A DNA stretch of 64,000 nt from Streptomyces mirabilis (lineage in GTDB: Bacteria > Actinomycetota > Actinomycetes > Streptomycetales > Streptomycetaceae), in the NCBI RefSeq assembly GCF_018310535.1, contig NZ_CP074102.1, positions 4,960,001-5,024,000 of the forward strand. Direction: 5' to 3'. Shown here piece by piece: positions 1-8,067 of this stretch (its first letter is position 1; each line of letters starts with the position of its first letter). Both the position numbers and the translations under genes were made by a program. The notes under the pieces were generated by a model. That model made no database searches, was not told where the DNA came from, and saw nothing but the letters and a program-made list of their open reading frames with translations.

Positions 1-1
1 C

Positions 2-1177
2 GTCTACCACCCCGACCGCCTCATGCGGCAGCCCAAGGACCTCGAAGAGCTTCTCTCGATAGCCGACGACAAGCGCGTACTCCTGCACGGCGAGGCGAAC
101 CGACGCGACCTGTCGGACCCCGACGACCGGTTCATCCTCCGTATCGAGGTGGCCCACGCCTGCCGCTCCTCCGACGACTCGTCACGACGGCTGAAGGACG
201 CCCTGAAGGACAAGGCCCGCGAGGGCAAGCCGCATGTGGGTAATCGTCCCTACGGCTACACGGGCAACGGTCAGGCGATCATCGAGGAAGAGGCGGAGAT
301 CGTCCGCGAGGTCTTCCGCCGGTATCTGGACGGTGAGTCACCCTTGGGCATTGCCCAGGACCTGACCGCGCGGGGAGTGACGACGTCCAAGGGCAAGACG
401 TGGCAGCCGGAGAACGTCCGACATCTGCTGTCGTCCAACTTCGTGGCGGGTGTTCGGATCCACCAGGGCGAGGAAGTGGGAACCGGGACGTGGACCGCCA
501 TCATCGATCGCGGCCAGTGGGACGAGGTTCAGCGGTTCAGGGAGTATCGGGCCGCGCAAGCCAGGGACAAGCAGAAGCGCCCGACCCGGTACTACGTGCT
601 GCGCGGAGTGGTGGCATGCGCGTGCGGAGCCCGCATGGGTGGCACGAACACCGTCCGGTACGCCAACTACCGATGCACTCGCGCCGACGACGTTGATCAG
701 CAGAAGTGCAATCGATCCGTGTCCGCAGTGCCTCTCGAAACCTTCGCGCGGGACGTCGCAATCAAGGTCCTGACCAAGTTGGACACCTCCGGCTATGAGC
801 CCGCCGCGACCACGCGCCCCGAGGCCGATGTTCTCGCGGACGAGAAGGACCGAGCGAAGCTGGAAGAGCTGAAACAGCTGTGGCTCACGGATGACGACTT
901 CACGACGGCCGAGTTCCACGCCATGCGCGCCGTCGTTCTCAAGCGGATGAAGGAGCGCCAGCGGAAGACGGTGAAGAGGCCGATCGCCGTCCTGGAGGGG
1001 ATTGCTGGTCCGGAGGCCGAAGCCAACTGGAAGAAGCTGGAGGAGGACGAGGACTACGAGCGCATGAACGCGATCTACCGCTTCCTGTTCGCGGCCGTAG
1101 TCGTACTCCCACCGACGAGGAAGGGCAGGGGGTTCGACACCAACCGGGTGGACATCAAGCCGAACCCGCTGGACTAG
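2..1177 (+). CDS. Large serine recombinase, C-terminal part (5' end outside the window)
   Basis: The frame is already open at base 2 and stops at 1177, so the N-terminal resolvase domain with the catalytic serine lies to the left of the window. The visible 392 residues begin at the end of the catalytic domain (DRLMRQPKDLEELL). The recombinase domain follows, with GNRPYGY and then WQPENVRHLLSSNF near residue 140. A zinc ribbon comes next (CACGARMGG, then YRCTRAD and QKCN, around residues 205-245), and a Glu/Lys-rich, probably coiled-coil tail ends the protein. This order is that of large serine integrases (phiC31/TP901 type), which join attP and attB and insert mobile elements. Inference: it served the accessory region to its right. 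The WXG operon starts 143 bases downstream. Activity cannot be judged without the N-terminus. Confidence 0.88.
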   Translation, partial: VYHPDRLMRQPKDLEELLSIADDKRVLLHGEANRRDLSDPDDRFILRIEVAHACRSSDDSSRRLKDALKDKAREGKPHVGNRPYGYTGNGQAIIEEEAEIVREVFRRYLDGESPLGIAQDLTARGVTTSKGKTWQPENVRHLLSSNFVAGVRIHQGEEVGTGTWTAIIDRGQWDEVQRFREYRAAQARDKQKRPTRYYVLRGVVACACGARMGGTNTVRYANYRCTRADDVDQQKCNRSVSAVPLETFARDVAIKVLTKLDTSGYEPAATTRPEADVLADEKDRAKLEELKQLWLTDDDFTTAEFHAMRAVVLKRMKERQRKTVKRPIAVLEGIAGPEAEANWKKLEEDEDYERMNAIYRFLFAAVVVLPPTRKGRGFDTNRVDIKPNPLD

Positions 1178-1320
1178 CCAGAGAGGGCAGGAGTGGCGAG
1201 CTGTACAGCTCACTGAGGCTGGCCGCACTCCCCTTAACGCCCTCCTACCGCTGCCAGCAATCTTTGGATGCGCCTTCAGGGGTAGCCTTGCTTGATCAAC
1301 GATATCGGGGGCGTGAAAGC

Positions 1321-1800
1321 ATGTCGTTCGATCAGGAGTGGGCGGAACTGAAGGCGAAGTCCGCGATGCGGCTGGACAGCGTGCCCACGGATGCCGGCGG
1401 ATCGTCGCCCGATGGCGCGGACCTGATCCTCAGGTACGACGACATGGGGAAGATCGGGCATGCCGCGTTCCTGCTGCACCAGCACTTGTCGAGCGCCGGC
1501 AAGCATGCGCAGTCACACACCGAGGCCGCCGCGAAGAGCCTGGAGAACGACGGGTTCGACATGGGCGCCGCACTGACCAAGGCCGAAGAGGGCTGGCAGG
1601 GGCAGCTTCAGGTGCTGGTCGACGCCTGCGCTCAGATCTCCAACCATCTCGACTACTCGGTGAAGTCGTCGAAGCAGGACGATCACTTCATTGCCGCGCA
1701 GATGCAGGTCTCCAAGATCTCCGAGTACCTCGACGTGCCGCCGCCCACCTCGGACTCCGACGCGCCCCACGTCCCGAAGGCGGACGGTCCCATCATGTGA
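1321..1800 (+). CDS. WXG100-like small helical protein
   Basis: This is a 159-residue, mostly helical, signal-less protein. I chose ATG 1321 over an in-frame ATG at 1264 because the extra 19 residues look non-coding. Around residue 97 there is a WQG tripeptide (EEGWQGQL) between two long helices, the hairpin expected of WXG100/ESAT-6 proteins, though the chain is longer than the usual 100 residues. It lies 97 bases upstream of a second WXG-like gene and a small membrane protein on the same strand, so the three probably form an operon. Such trios in Streptomyces are thought to be type VII secretion substrates or chaperone-like partners. That role is an inference here; no toxin domain is seen. 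Confidence 0.6.
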   Translation: MSFDQEWAELKAKSAMRLDSVPTDAGGSSPDGADLILRYDDMGKIGHAAFLLHQHLSSAGKHAQSHTEAAAKSLENDGFDMGAALTKAEEGWQGQLQVLVDACAQISNHLDYSVKSSKQDDHFIAAQMQVSKISEYLDVPPPTSDSDAPHVPKADGPIM

Positions 1801-1897
1801 CGTCTGGTCAGTGTGTGCGGGGCGGAGGGATTCCGGAGCGGACCGGGAACCCTCCGGAAAACGCCGGCGGCGACGCCGGGACCAACAGGGGGAGCCG

Positions 1898-2884
1898 GTG
1901 CCGACCTTCGAAGAACTTTTCCACGTAAATCTCTCACCGCTGCAGTCGGCGGCAGACGACTGGGCCGCCATGGCGGCCCTGCTGAACAAAGTCGCCAAAG
2001 AGGCCGGGAGTATGCGCAGCCTGGCCCAGGGCACCGAGTGGAAGGGCGAGAACGCCTCCGTCACCAAGCCGTTCGTCGTCCGGGTGTCGGACGAGTTCAC
2101 CGACGCGGTCACCGAAGCGGAGAGCGTCGGGAACCTGCTGAGTTCCGCGCACGACAAGATCAAGGCGGCCAGGGACGACCTGAAGGTTCTCTGCGAGAAT
2201 CCTCCCGCAGGCATCACGATCCATGCCGACGGCACGCTGAGCCGTAGCGTCCAGCCCCAGCGAATGTCGCACGGGGATCCCGAGTCCGTGGTGATCCAGG
2301 ACGACTTCGACGCCCTGCAACGCCGCATCGATGCGATCATCGCCCGCGCAGCGGAAGCGGACTCGACCTGTTCCTGGGGCCTGTGGCAACTCGCCAAGGA
2401 CAAGCACGAGTTCGGCAGCACGTACTACGGCTCCCTCAAGGACGCGAGCACCGACGCCCGACAGGCGCAGCAGACGAAGACGGATTCGGTGGAGTACACG
2501 CCGCCCGCGAAGTGGGGCAGCGGCACCATCAAGCCCATTGCCGAGTTCCTCAGTTACCGCTCCTGGATGGGTGGTGGCGAGGCGTTCCTGCACGGAGACA
2601 TCAACGGCGCGATACAGGGCTTGATCGGCGGCGCCCCGTCCGCGGCCGGCGGCAAGGCCAGCGCGGACCTCGCCAAGGGCTCGATCCTGAGCAACGTACG
2701 CGGAAAACACCATCGCCCCACGTTCATCAACACGATCGGCAAGTTCGGAGAGAAGATATTCAGCGCGCCGGTCGCTGCGGTCGCGACGGGGATCGACTTC
2801 TACTACACGCCCAACCAGCCGAGGACCCCGGGCGACACCCATGTGGACGCCCCGGCAGAACCGGGAAAGGTGAGATACCAATGA
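1898..2884 (+). CDS. WXG/LXG-like protein without a recognisable toxin domain
   Basis: The GTG at 1898 follows a GGGGGAGCC ribosome binding site and gives 328 residues; the frame is open further upstream, but that part is the other-frame 3' end of the previous gene and the spacer. The N-terminal ~120 residues are helical with a WKG tripeptide (TEWKGENA, about residue 50), as in WXG-type ESX substrates. The middle is helical, and the C-terminus has a Gly/Ala-rich segment (ALIGGAPSAAGG-like, about residues 250-265) that resembles a pretoxin linker. No catalytic domain follows, so either the toxin part was lost or the protein is structural. The stop overlaps the start of the next gene by ATGA, which indicates translational coupling. 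Confidence 0.6.
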   Translation: MPTFEELFHVNLSPLQSAADDWAAMAALLNKVAKEAGSMRSLAQGTEWKGENASVTKPFVVRVSDEFTDAVTEAESVGNLLSSAHDKIKAARDDLKVLCENPPAGITIHADGTLSRSVQPQRMSHGDPESVVIQDDFDALQRRIDAIIARAAEADSTCSWGLWQLAKDKHEFGSTYYGSLKDASTDARQAQQTKTDSVEYTPPAKWGSGTIKPIAEFLSYRSWMGGGEAFLHGDINGAIQGLIGGAPSAAGGKASADLAKGSILSNVRGKHHRPTFINTIGKFGEKIFSAPVAAVATGIDFYYTPNQPRTPGDTHVDAPAEPGKVRYQ

Positions 2885-3135
2885 CGCACTCCGCCGGCCC
2901 ACCCACGCGTGGGCGCCGCCGCCCGGACCTGCGGCACTGGCTGAAACCCCAGGGTTCGCGGTTTCTAGTCCTCGGCATGAGCATGTCCGTCGGCGGGCTC
3001 GCCGGTGGGGTGCGCTCCGCGTTGGACGGCAAGGGGATCTGGACGATCCTCGGTACCTTCGCCGTGGGGATTTTCGGCTTGCTCATTGTTGTGAGCTTCT
3101 TCGTCAACTACGAGGACCGGCGAGGCCGCCGCTGA
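2881..3135 (+). CDS. Small two-helix membrane protein
   Basis: The ATG at 2881 overlaps the previous stop (ATGA). The 84-residue product begins with a basic, Pro/Arg-rich cytoplasmic stretch (TRGRRRPDLRHW). Two hydrophobic helices follow (about residues 28-48 and 53-75), and a charged tail ends it. It has no known motif. Position suggests a membrane partner of the WXG-like proteins, for example in anchoring or immunity, but this rests only on the operon. A weak inverted repeat (arms 3176-3183 and 3211-3218) may end the transcript. Confidence 0.6.
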   Translation: MTHSAGPPTRGRRRPDLRHWLKPQGSRFLVLGMSMSVGGLAGGVRSALDGKGIWTILGTFAVGIFGLLIVVSFFVNYEDRRGRR

Positions 3136-3285
3136 GCCCCTTGGAATCAATCATCTTCTAGGAATCCTTCCGTGCAGGGCCGAGGAGCCGCGCGAGACGC
3201 GTAGCGCTTTTCGGCCCTATCCGTGTGGGGAACTTGGCCGCCTGGCGCTCGACCGCCCGAGCCCACTGTTCGCTCTGGCATCTCG

Positions 3286-3690
3286 TCACCGGGCCACCTC
3301 ACGCTCTTCACGGGCGATCTCACGGTTCGTGGCGATGTCTTCGGCGATTCCAGCGGCCAGGAGTGCGGCGCCGGGGGTGTGGCCGGAGCCGACGTAGCGC
3401 CAGTGCCCATCCGTGGCCGTGCCGGGCACCGTGTCGGGACCGACGTGTTCAGCGCGGTCGGCGCGAAGGGCCGCGTAGGTCGTCGAGTAGGCGCGGGATT
3501 TGGTGAGGATGTGGCCGCGGTAGCCGAGGGTGTGGGCCCAGGCCCGGAGGTTCAGGGGTGCATGTTCGGGCAGACCGCCGAGGCGCCAGCAGGTGCGCAT
3601 GAGCGCCCGCACGTGGTCGGTGACAGGGACTGCGTCGATGTCTTCCCAGGCCGTGAGCCTGTGGTCGGTGCCGGCGCCTGTCTCCTGCGC
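3286..3690 (-). pseudogene. Replication initiator protein fragment (RepSA type), 5' truncated
   Basis: Reading leftwards, the frame is open from 3690 to the stop at 3286 and encodes a C-terminal fragment of about 135 residues. It contains RTCWRLGGLPEH, LRAWAHTLGYRGH and LTKSRAYSTTYAALR. As I recall the family, these are the end of the replication initiator used by pSAM2-like integrative elements and Streptomyces plasmids. The remaining two thirds or so are missing and a stop codon lies at 3691, so this is a remnant. Together with the serine recombinase it indicates a decayed integrative or conjugative element. No xis or tra gene is visible nearby. Confidence 0.72.
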
Positions 3691-3846
3691 TCAGAGCTAC
3701 GGGCCAGTGACAACACCTGATCCGTAGCTCAAAGTGGATCGGTCAGAGGCAGTCATTGCGGTTCCTGCGCGGCCCTGCGCGGTGTCTGTTGGACCGGTGA
3801 CGGTCGCTGCGGTTGCTGTACTTCCGTGCTGTACCGGGCTCGGCGG

Positions 3847-4356
3847 CTAGCCCGCTTGCTCCAGGGTCAGGTTGCTGCGAATGGGCTCGGCTCGCCACAT
3901 GGCCGCCAGCTGGGGGTAAGACTCGATGAACCGGCGCATCTCTCCCAACGCGACAGTCCTGGGCATGCCGATCGCGGCGTAGTCGAACCCGGTGTCCTGA
4001 TGCCCGAGGCTGTCGAGCGCTGACCATGCCGGGTCCTCGCCGAAGACGAGCTGCAGCTCGACTTTCCAGTACTCCGGCTGCCGGTCGGGGGCATCACGGT
4101 CGTCGGCACCGTTGACCGCAAGCAGTCGCCCAAAGGACATCGAAGGCTGGTCGTCGTTCCAGCCCCACCTGCCCCATTCGACGATGAAGCCGTCACCAGC
4201 GTTCTCAAGACGCTCGATTCCTTCGACCTCGACCTGGAGGAACTCACCGAAGGCATCCCAGGCGGCGTCGACGTCGCGTACAGACTCGGGCTCGACTGCA
4301 CGCTGTCTCAAAATGCGCGCGAATACGTCCACGCTGGATCTCCACGGAATGGGCAT
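3847..4356 (-). CDS. Hypothetical cytosolic protein
   Basis: The 169-residue product starts at ATG 4356 (MPIPWRSSVDVFARIL). It has no signal peptide, membrane segment or catalytic motif that I recognise. It is acidic and Trp-rich, with the runs VEWGRWGWNDD and FGEDPAWSAL, and it ends in LTLEQAG. The codon pattern supports real coding. Similar short proteins are common in streptomycete accessory DNA, sometimes beside toxin genes, but I cannot assign a function. Its strand matches the rep fragment, and no operon partner is apparent. Confidence 0.55.
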   Translation of the reverse strand: MPIPWRSSVDVFARILRQRAVEPESVRDVDAAWDAFGEFLQVEVEGIERLENAGDGFIVEWGRWGWNDDQPSMSFGRLLAVNGADDRDAPDRQPEYWKVELQLVFGEDPAWSALDSLGHQDTGFDYAAIGMPRTVALGEMRRFIESYPQLAAMWRAEPIRSNLTLEQAG

Positions 4357-4553
4357 GCGGGATGCTAGCGCGATGCTCCAAGTGGCTCAGGGCTCACCCC
4401 AGGAGCGCTGACGCTGGAAGCAGATTTTGAGATCTGCCCTCATCCCTATCAGGTCGATCATGGCGGTTTGATGTGCTGAGCCGATCGGCTTTCCGCCCGG
4501 GTGGACGGTTCGCAGAGGTTCGGCGCTGTCCACCGTTGCTCGCCGCTGTTGAT

Positions 4554-4586
4554 GTCAGTCACTGGTGTCAGACACCAGTGACTGAC
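4554..4586. promoter_or_regulatory. 33-bp perfect inverted repeat (candidate operator)
   Basis: Two 16-base arms (GTCAGTCACTGGTGTC and its exact complement) flank a single central A at 4570. TTGACA follows at once (4587-4592) and an ATG at 4607 has a GAGG just before it, so the layout is operator, promoter, gene. The ATG opens only a 43-codon frame (4607-4738) with no recognisable product, probably the broken start of a lost gene. Long near-contiguous palindromes of this kind are typical TetR/AcrR-type operators. No such regulator lies beside it. Confidence 0.5.
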
Positions 4587-4817
4587 TTGACAAGCATGCG
4601 AGGGACATGAAAGCTCTCGCGACTACGAACCCGCGGCCGCGTACGGCGCCCCCTCCATCCCGGTGCCGGCTGATCCCCCGCCGGAGGCGCAGAGGGGCCG
4701 AAGCCCAGGGGCCAGCCCGCGCTCGCGCGGGCACTTGAAGCCGTAGAGGAACTTGTAACTCGGAAATAGCCGAAGCGGGCGAGCGGGACTGACTCGCAGT
4801 TGCGAGGGACAGCAGCA

Positions 4818-4851
4818 CTGATCCCCTTCCTTGATCAAGGAAGGGGATCAG
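4818..4851. repeat. 34-bp perfect palindrome
   Basis: The 17-base half CTGATCCCCTTCCTTGA is followed directly by its exact reverse complement, with no spacer and the centre between 4834 and 4835. It lies just past the end of the msrA fragment on its 3' side. A loop-less 17-bp palindrome is a poor terminator, because no loop nucleotides remain unpaired and no T-run follows. It could be a recombinase or regulator site, or the scar of an inverted duplication. Confidence 0.7.
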
Positions 4852-4868
4852 AAGGTCACACCCTGCTG

Positions 4869-5080
4869 CTATTCAGCGTTCGGCGCGGGGGTGACCCCCG
4901 TCGGGCAAGACGCCCCCCAGTTCGTCCCGAACAGGGTACTTAGCTTGACCCCCGTCCCACCCAGCCCGCAGTACCCGTCCGGGTTTTTGCTGCCCGAAAG
5001 GTACTGCTGGTGGTAGTCCTCGGCCGGGTAGAAGCCCCACCCCCTGCGGGAGGATCCCTGTCTCGATGTTGCCGTAGACC
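4869..5080 (-). pseudogene. msrA: MsrA (peptide methionine sulfoxide reductase) C-terminal fragment
   Basis: On the minus strand [12 protein letters not shown] is followed by [14 protein letters not shown], the hallmark of the MsrA C-terminus, and the chain ends with SCPTGV. Between GTGV and SCPTGV there is an in-frame insertion of about 12 residues ([12 protein letters not shown]) that the family lacks. Upstream, IETGILPQG lies in a different frame from GFYPAED, so a frameshift occurs near 5042. The N-terminal half with the catalytic GCFW motif is absent. This is a non-functional remnant of an enzyme that repairs oxidised methionine. Confidence 0.75.
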
Positions 5081-5140
5081 GTACCGAGGACTCATGGCGC
5101 GGGACGAGACCGGGGTTACGGACTTGCCTCACGCCGCCCC

Positions 5141-5182
5141 TTGACCAGCGAACTTATTACCGCATGAACGGCAGTTGACTGA
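5141..5182. repeat. 42-bp repeated site, copy R1
   Basis: This is the first of three imperfect direct copies (also 7109 and 8077). The shared core is TTATTACCGCATGA with variation, preceded by TGACCAGCGAA and followed by TTGACTGA. Upstream, GCCTCACGCCGCCCC resembles the flank of R2, so the similarity may reach about 56 bp. It lies 240 bases past the 3' end of the protease gene. It is probably a recombination site. Confidence 0.65.
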
Positions 5183-5422
5183 GATCGTGAGACCCGCCGT
5201 TTTCCCCTGCGCCTGCCTCATGGGCCCGCGGTGCGGCCAGCGGGCTGGAGCGGGGCAAGGAGGGCTGACGGCGGCTCGCTACCTTCTCGGTGGTTCATCA
5301 GCGGTAGCACGGTCACTCGGATACGCCGGACGAATTCCGGGACGCGTGAGCCGGTCTGATCGGTTCACGCGTCCCGGTGGGCGGTGCGTGGGTGTGACGC
5401 GAGGGCGTGACTCCGTCGACGT

Positions 5423-6646
5423 CTACCAGGCCCAGCCTCTCAGTCCGGCGACGCCGTGCGGGGTGCCAACGCCGGTCGGTCCGTCGTATCCGGGGGCGGC
5501 GGTGCACAGGTAGGTGCCGCCGCAGGTGCCGTTGGACCCGGTGGTGATGTCGTTGAAGGCATACGGGCGGGCGTAGGGGTAGGAGTTGGGGTACGTACCG
5601 GGCGTGGGGTTGCCGGCCAGGGCGTACATGGCGGCGACCAGTACGTTGGACAGGCTGGTGCCGCCGACGATTTGCCAGCCTCTGCCGGACGAGCCGAAGG
5701 TGTTGTACACCGCAAGGCCGGTCGCGGGGTCGGCGACCGCGGAGACGTCGTTCATGGTGCGGTTGGCGCACAGCGGGTCGTGCTGGAAAGGCGGCTTGGG
5801 CTCGTAGAGGGAGCAGCCGGAGCCGGTGCGGGACCAGGCGCTCTCGGTCCAGCCGCGGCGGTTGCGGGCTCGGTTCAGGGATGTGCCGCCCACCGAGGTG
5901 ACGTAGGGCGAGGCAGCCGGGTAGGTCGTTCCGTATCCGCCGTTGCCCGCGGCGAAGGTGAAGGCTACGCCGGGGTGGTCACTGAAATGGTGATCGAACA
6001 AAGTTTCGGAAGGGGTCTCCCCGACGGTAAGGCCCCAGCTGTTCGAGACGACCTTGGCGCCCTGCGTGACGGCTTGGTCGACCGCGGTGAGCAGGTTACT
6101 GAGGAAGTTGTCGTCGGATTCGACGACCAGGATCCGGCAGTCCGGGCAGGCCGCGCTCACTGCGTCGACGTCCAGTGCGGACTCCAGTGCCCAGCCGCTG
6201 TTGGTGCCGGACGGGGGAGTGAGGCCGCCGCGCTGGTTGATCTGGCGGAGGCAGCCGTTGGCCTTCGTACAGGGCCGGAGGTTGAACTGGCGGCGGTAGA
6301 CCGCCAGGTCGCTTTCCAGGTTGGGGTTGTGGAAGGCGACGGTGATAGCCACGGTCCTGCCGCCGCCGTGGCGGTCGGAAAGGTCGTAGGCACTGCGGAT
6401 ATCCCGGGGACCGTAGCCGGGCGGCTTCGCGTTCGGCGGGACGGAGGACATGGGTGGCACGTCGGTGCGGATCGTGGCCAGGCAGGCCGTCTGGTCAGGC
6501 GCAACCGGTTGCGTGCAGACACCCTGGTCGCTCGGTTGAGAACCAGCGGGCGCCGCAAAGGCGGGTGTGGTCGGTGGGATGGCGGCCAGACCCACCACCG
6601 TGAGGACCGTGGCCAGCAGCGACCGGATCGGGCGGGCACCGTGCAT
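5423..6646 (-). CDS. Secreted sedolisin-like (S53) serine protease
   Basis: The 407-residue product starts at ATG 6646, 4 bases after GAAGGAGT. It has a signal peptide (RSLLATVLTVVGLAA, then AFAAPAG). Sedolisin signatures follow: ALESALDVD with Glu155 and Asp159 (the E-x3-D pair), SNSWG at 201-205 and GGTSLS with the nucleophile Ser331. Near the C-terminus DITTGSNG and GYDGPTGVGTP form the family's calcium site. These enzymes are extracellular acid endopeptidases. The usual propeptide of about 170 residues is missing, as only about 45 residues separate the signal peptide from the catalytic domain. The gene sits alone between R1 and R2, and most of its length has normal high-GC codon use. Activity is likely but not certain. 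Confidence 0.85.
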   Translation of the reverse strand: MHGARPIRSLLATVLTVVGLAAIPPTTPAFAAPAGSQPSDQGVCTQPVAPDQTACLATIRTDVPPMSSVPPNAKPPGYGPRDIRSAYDLSDRHGGGRTVAITVAFHNPNLESDLAVYRRQFNLRPCTKANGCLRQINQRGGLTPPSGTNSGWALESALDVDAVSAACPDCRILVVESDDNFLSNLLTAVDQAVTQGAKVVSNSWGLTVGETPSETLFDHHFSDHPGVAFTFAAGNGGYGTTYPAASPYVTSVGGTSLNRARNRRGWTESAWSRTGSGCSLYEPKPPFQHDPLCANRTMNDVSAVADPATGLAVYNTFGSSGRGWQIVGGTSLSNVLVAAMYALAGNPTPGTYPNSYPYARPYAFNDITTGSNGTCGGTYLCTAAPGYDGPTGVGTPHGVAGLRGWAW

Positions 6647-6842
6647 GACACTCCTTCGGGGCCGGACGGCTGTCCCCTTTTCTCTGGCGGGCTGCTGCCG
6701 CCGGACATCCGGGTCGGCGGCCTCACCCGTCCTGCCGCAGTGTCGGCACCTGTCCGCGCGTCCCGTCACGGCGTCTGCCGTGCGGCCCACTGTCAGTGCG
6801 GGAGCGGCACGGCAGCCTGAACGTCACCTGGTAAGCCGTCAG

Positions 6843-7112
6843 ATGGCGTATGCGAACCACCCGTACAGCTCACCGCCCGACCCATACGAAGAGCGCACCC
6901 ACCGAGACCTGGAAGTCTCGCGGCAGGCCACCGATCAACCGGGCTGGTGGACTGGAGTCGTCACCGAGGTCGGCCCACTCCCCGATGCCGGGGACTGCAC
7001 TGCCCTCGGGCAGGCACGCATCGAACCCGGTGAGCCTTCCCGATCACAGCACTGGCCGATGCTGCGCGCCCGGCGGACGAGGCGTACGGAATGGCCTCAG
7101 CCAGCCCCCTGA
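6843..7112 (+). CDS. Short hypothetical protein, possibly truncated by R2
   Basis: From ATG 6843 the frame has 89 residues with strongly GC-rich third positions, which favours real coding. The sequence starts MAYANHPYSSPPDPYEE and contains PGWWTGVVTEVGPLPDAG and ARIEPGEP. I do not recognise a family, although WWTG-containing leaders of this kind occur in streptomycete plasmid-borne genes. The last codons and the stop lie in the left flank and first bases of repeat R2, so the C-terminus was probably replaced when the site formed. It is divergent from the protease gene. Confidence 0.4.
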   Translation: MAYANHPYSSPPDPYEERTHRDLEVSRQATDQPGWWTGVVTEVGPLPDAGDCTALGQARIEPGEPSRSQHWPMLRARRTRRTEWPQPAP

Positions 7113-7150
7113 CCAGCCAAGCTATTACTGCATGAAGGAGGGTTGACTGA
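7109..7150. repeat. 42-bp repeated site, copy R2
   Basis: This is the second copy of the site, in the same orientation as R1 and R3. It differs from R1 at about ten positions (CTATTACTGCATGA against TTATTACCGCATGA) but keeps TGACCAGC at the left and GTTGACTGA at the right. It lies 23 bases past the stop of the methyltransferase gene. The TGA of the plus-strand frame 6843-7112 uses its first bases. Confidence 0.65.
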
Positions 7151-7173
7151 TGTGGTGTTGAGGGCTGCCGGGG

Positions 7174-7935
7174 CTACGTGCCTGCGATGAGCAGCCGGTA
7201 TCCGTAGTCCATGCTCTGCCGGTCCAGCAGGTCGGCGTGCCGGCGGTGCCAGGTGCCGGAGGCGAGGTCGGCGCGGAGACGAGCGATCGCCGGTTCCACG
7301 ACCGAGGGCGGCAGCTGGGCGAAGGTGGAGCTGGCCTGGCGGATGACCGGGTCGAGGTAGCACTCCGGTCGGCGCCAGTAGGCGCACTGGAAGCCGTCGG
7401 TGAAGTCGTGCGGGATGGGAAAGGGCGTGACAGTGTGCGCGTCGAGCGCCTCGGCTACCTCTGCCAGAGGGGTGAAGCGGGCGTGGTCCAGCTCACGGAT
7501 CTCCGGCAGGTACTCCTCGAGCAGCCACAACTCCGGCCGGTGCGTCGGATCCCAGGTGAAGACGACCTGCCTGCGGGCGACGCGACGTAGTTCGGCGAGT
7601 CCGCGGTGCAGGTCGGGCCAGTGATGGACGGTCATGATGGCCATGACCGCGTCGAAGGAGCCGTCCGCGAACGGCAGTGCTTCGGCTCCGGCCAGCACCT
7701 TCTTCGTCCCAGGGTGTTGGTCGAGCATGACTTGAGAGGGATCGACGGCTGTGACGTCGGCGTCCTCCGGCTCATAGGAACCGGTGCCGGCGCCGATGTT
7801 GAGGACGGTGTGGACACTTCCCAGCGCTTGGCCGATCAAGGCATGCAGTCGGGGATCAGGCCGTCGGATGTCGCTGTACCCGATGCCGATGCGGTCGTAC
7901 GTGGCCGACGGACGGTCGGCAGCGGCAGTCTCCAT
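7174..7935 (-). CDS. Class I SAM-dependent methyltransferase
   Basis: The product has 253 residues if it starts at ATG 7935 (METAAADRPSATYD); a GTG at 7971 would add 12. Motif I is VLNIGAGTGSYEP, motif II AVDPSQVML, and the ALPFADGSFDAVMA region supplies the adenine and acceptor-side loop, as in the UbiE/Methyltransf_11 fold. The second half is helical and has FTDGFQCAYWRRP, typical of the small-molecule enzymes of this group that streptomycetes carry in accessory DNA. The substrate is unknown. It is alone on its strand between R2 and R3, with no partner gene. Confidence 0.8.
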   Translation of the reverse strand: METAAADRPSATYDRIGIGYSDIRRPDPRLHALIGQALGSVHTVLNIGAGTGSYEPEDADVTAVDPSQVMLDQHPGTKKVLAGAEALPFADGSFDAVMAIMTVHHWPDLHRGLAELRRVARRQVVFTWDPTHRPELWLLEEYLPEIRELDHARFTPLAEVAEALDAHTVTPFPIPHDFTDGFQCAYWRRPECYLDPVIRQASSTFAQLPPSVVEPAIARLRADLASGTWHRRHADLLDRQSMDYGYRLLIAGT

Positions 7936-8067
7936 GGGCCAAGTCCAGCAGGTCGCGCCCCTTGCCACCACCCCACCTCACGCTCTGGCAGACACCGCCT
8001 GGTCGGAGACCGACTGGTCCGACGGGCTCACGAACGCGCACTCTGGCCCCGCGGCCTGGGGCCGGGC

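Larger units (their letters stand above)
4607..5140. other. Stretch of gene debris between operator and first 42-bp site
   Basis: Apart from the msrA fragment and the palindrome at 4818 this stretch has no convincing gene. The 4607-4738 frame (starting MKALATTN) is short and Arg/Pro-rich. A second frame in the same place (RDYEPAAAYGAPS) has coding-like third positions for about 30 codons and may be another fragment. The stretch reads as a patchwork of truncated pieces, as expected for a repeatedly rearranged insertion site. Confidence 0.4.

Noticed and set aside
3136..3285. Possible tRNA attachment site near the recombinase
   Set aside because: No cloverleaf can be folded here; only the weak inverted repeat at 3176-3218 is present.
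5183..5422. Possible gene between R1 and the protease
   Set aside because: The plus-strand frame from 5175 runs into the protease antisense strand and has no coding bias; this 240-base gap shows nothing else.
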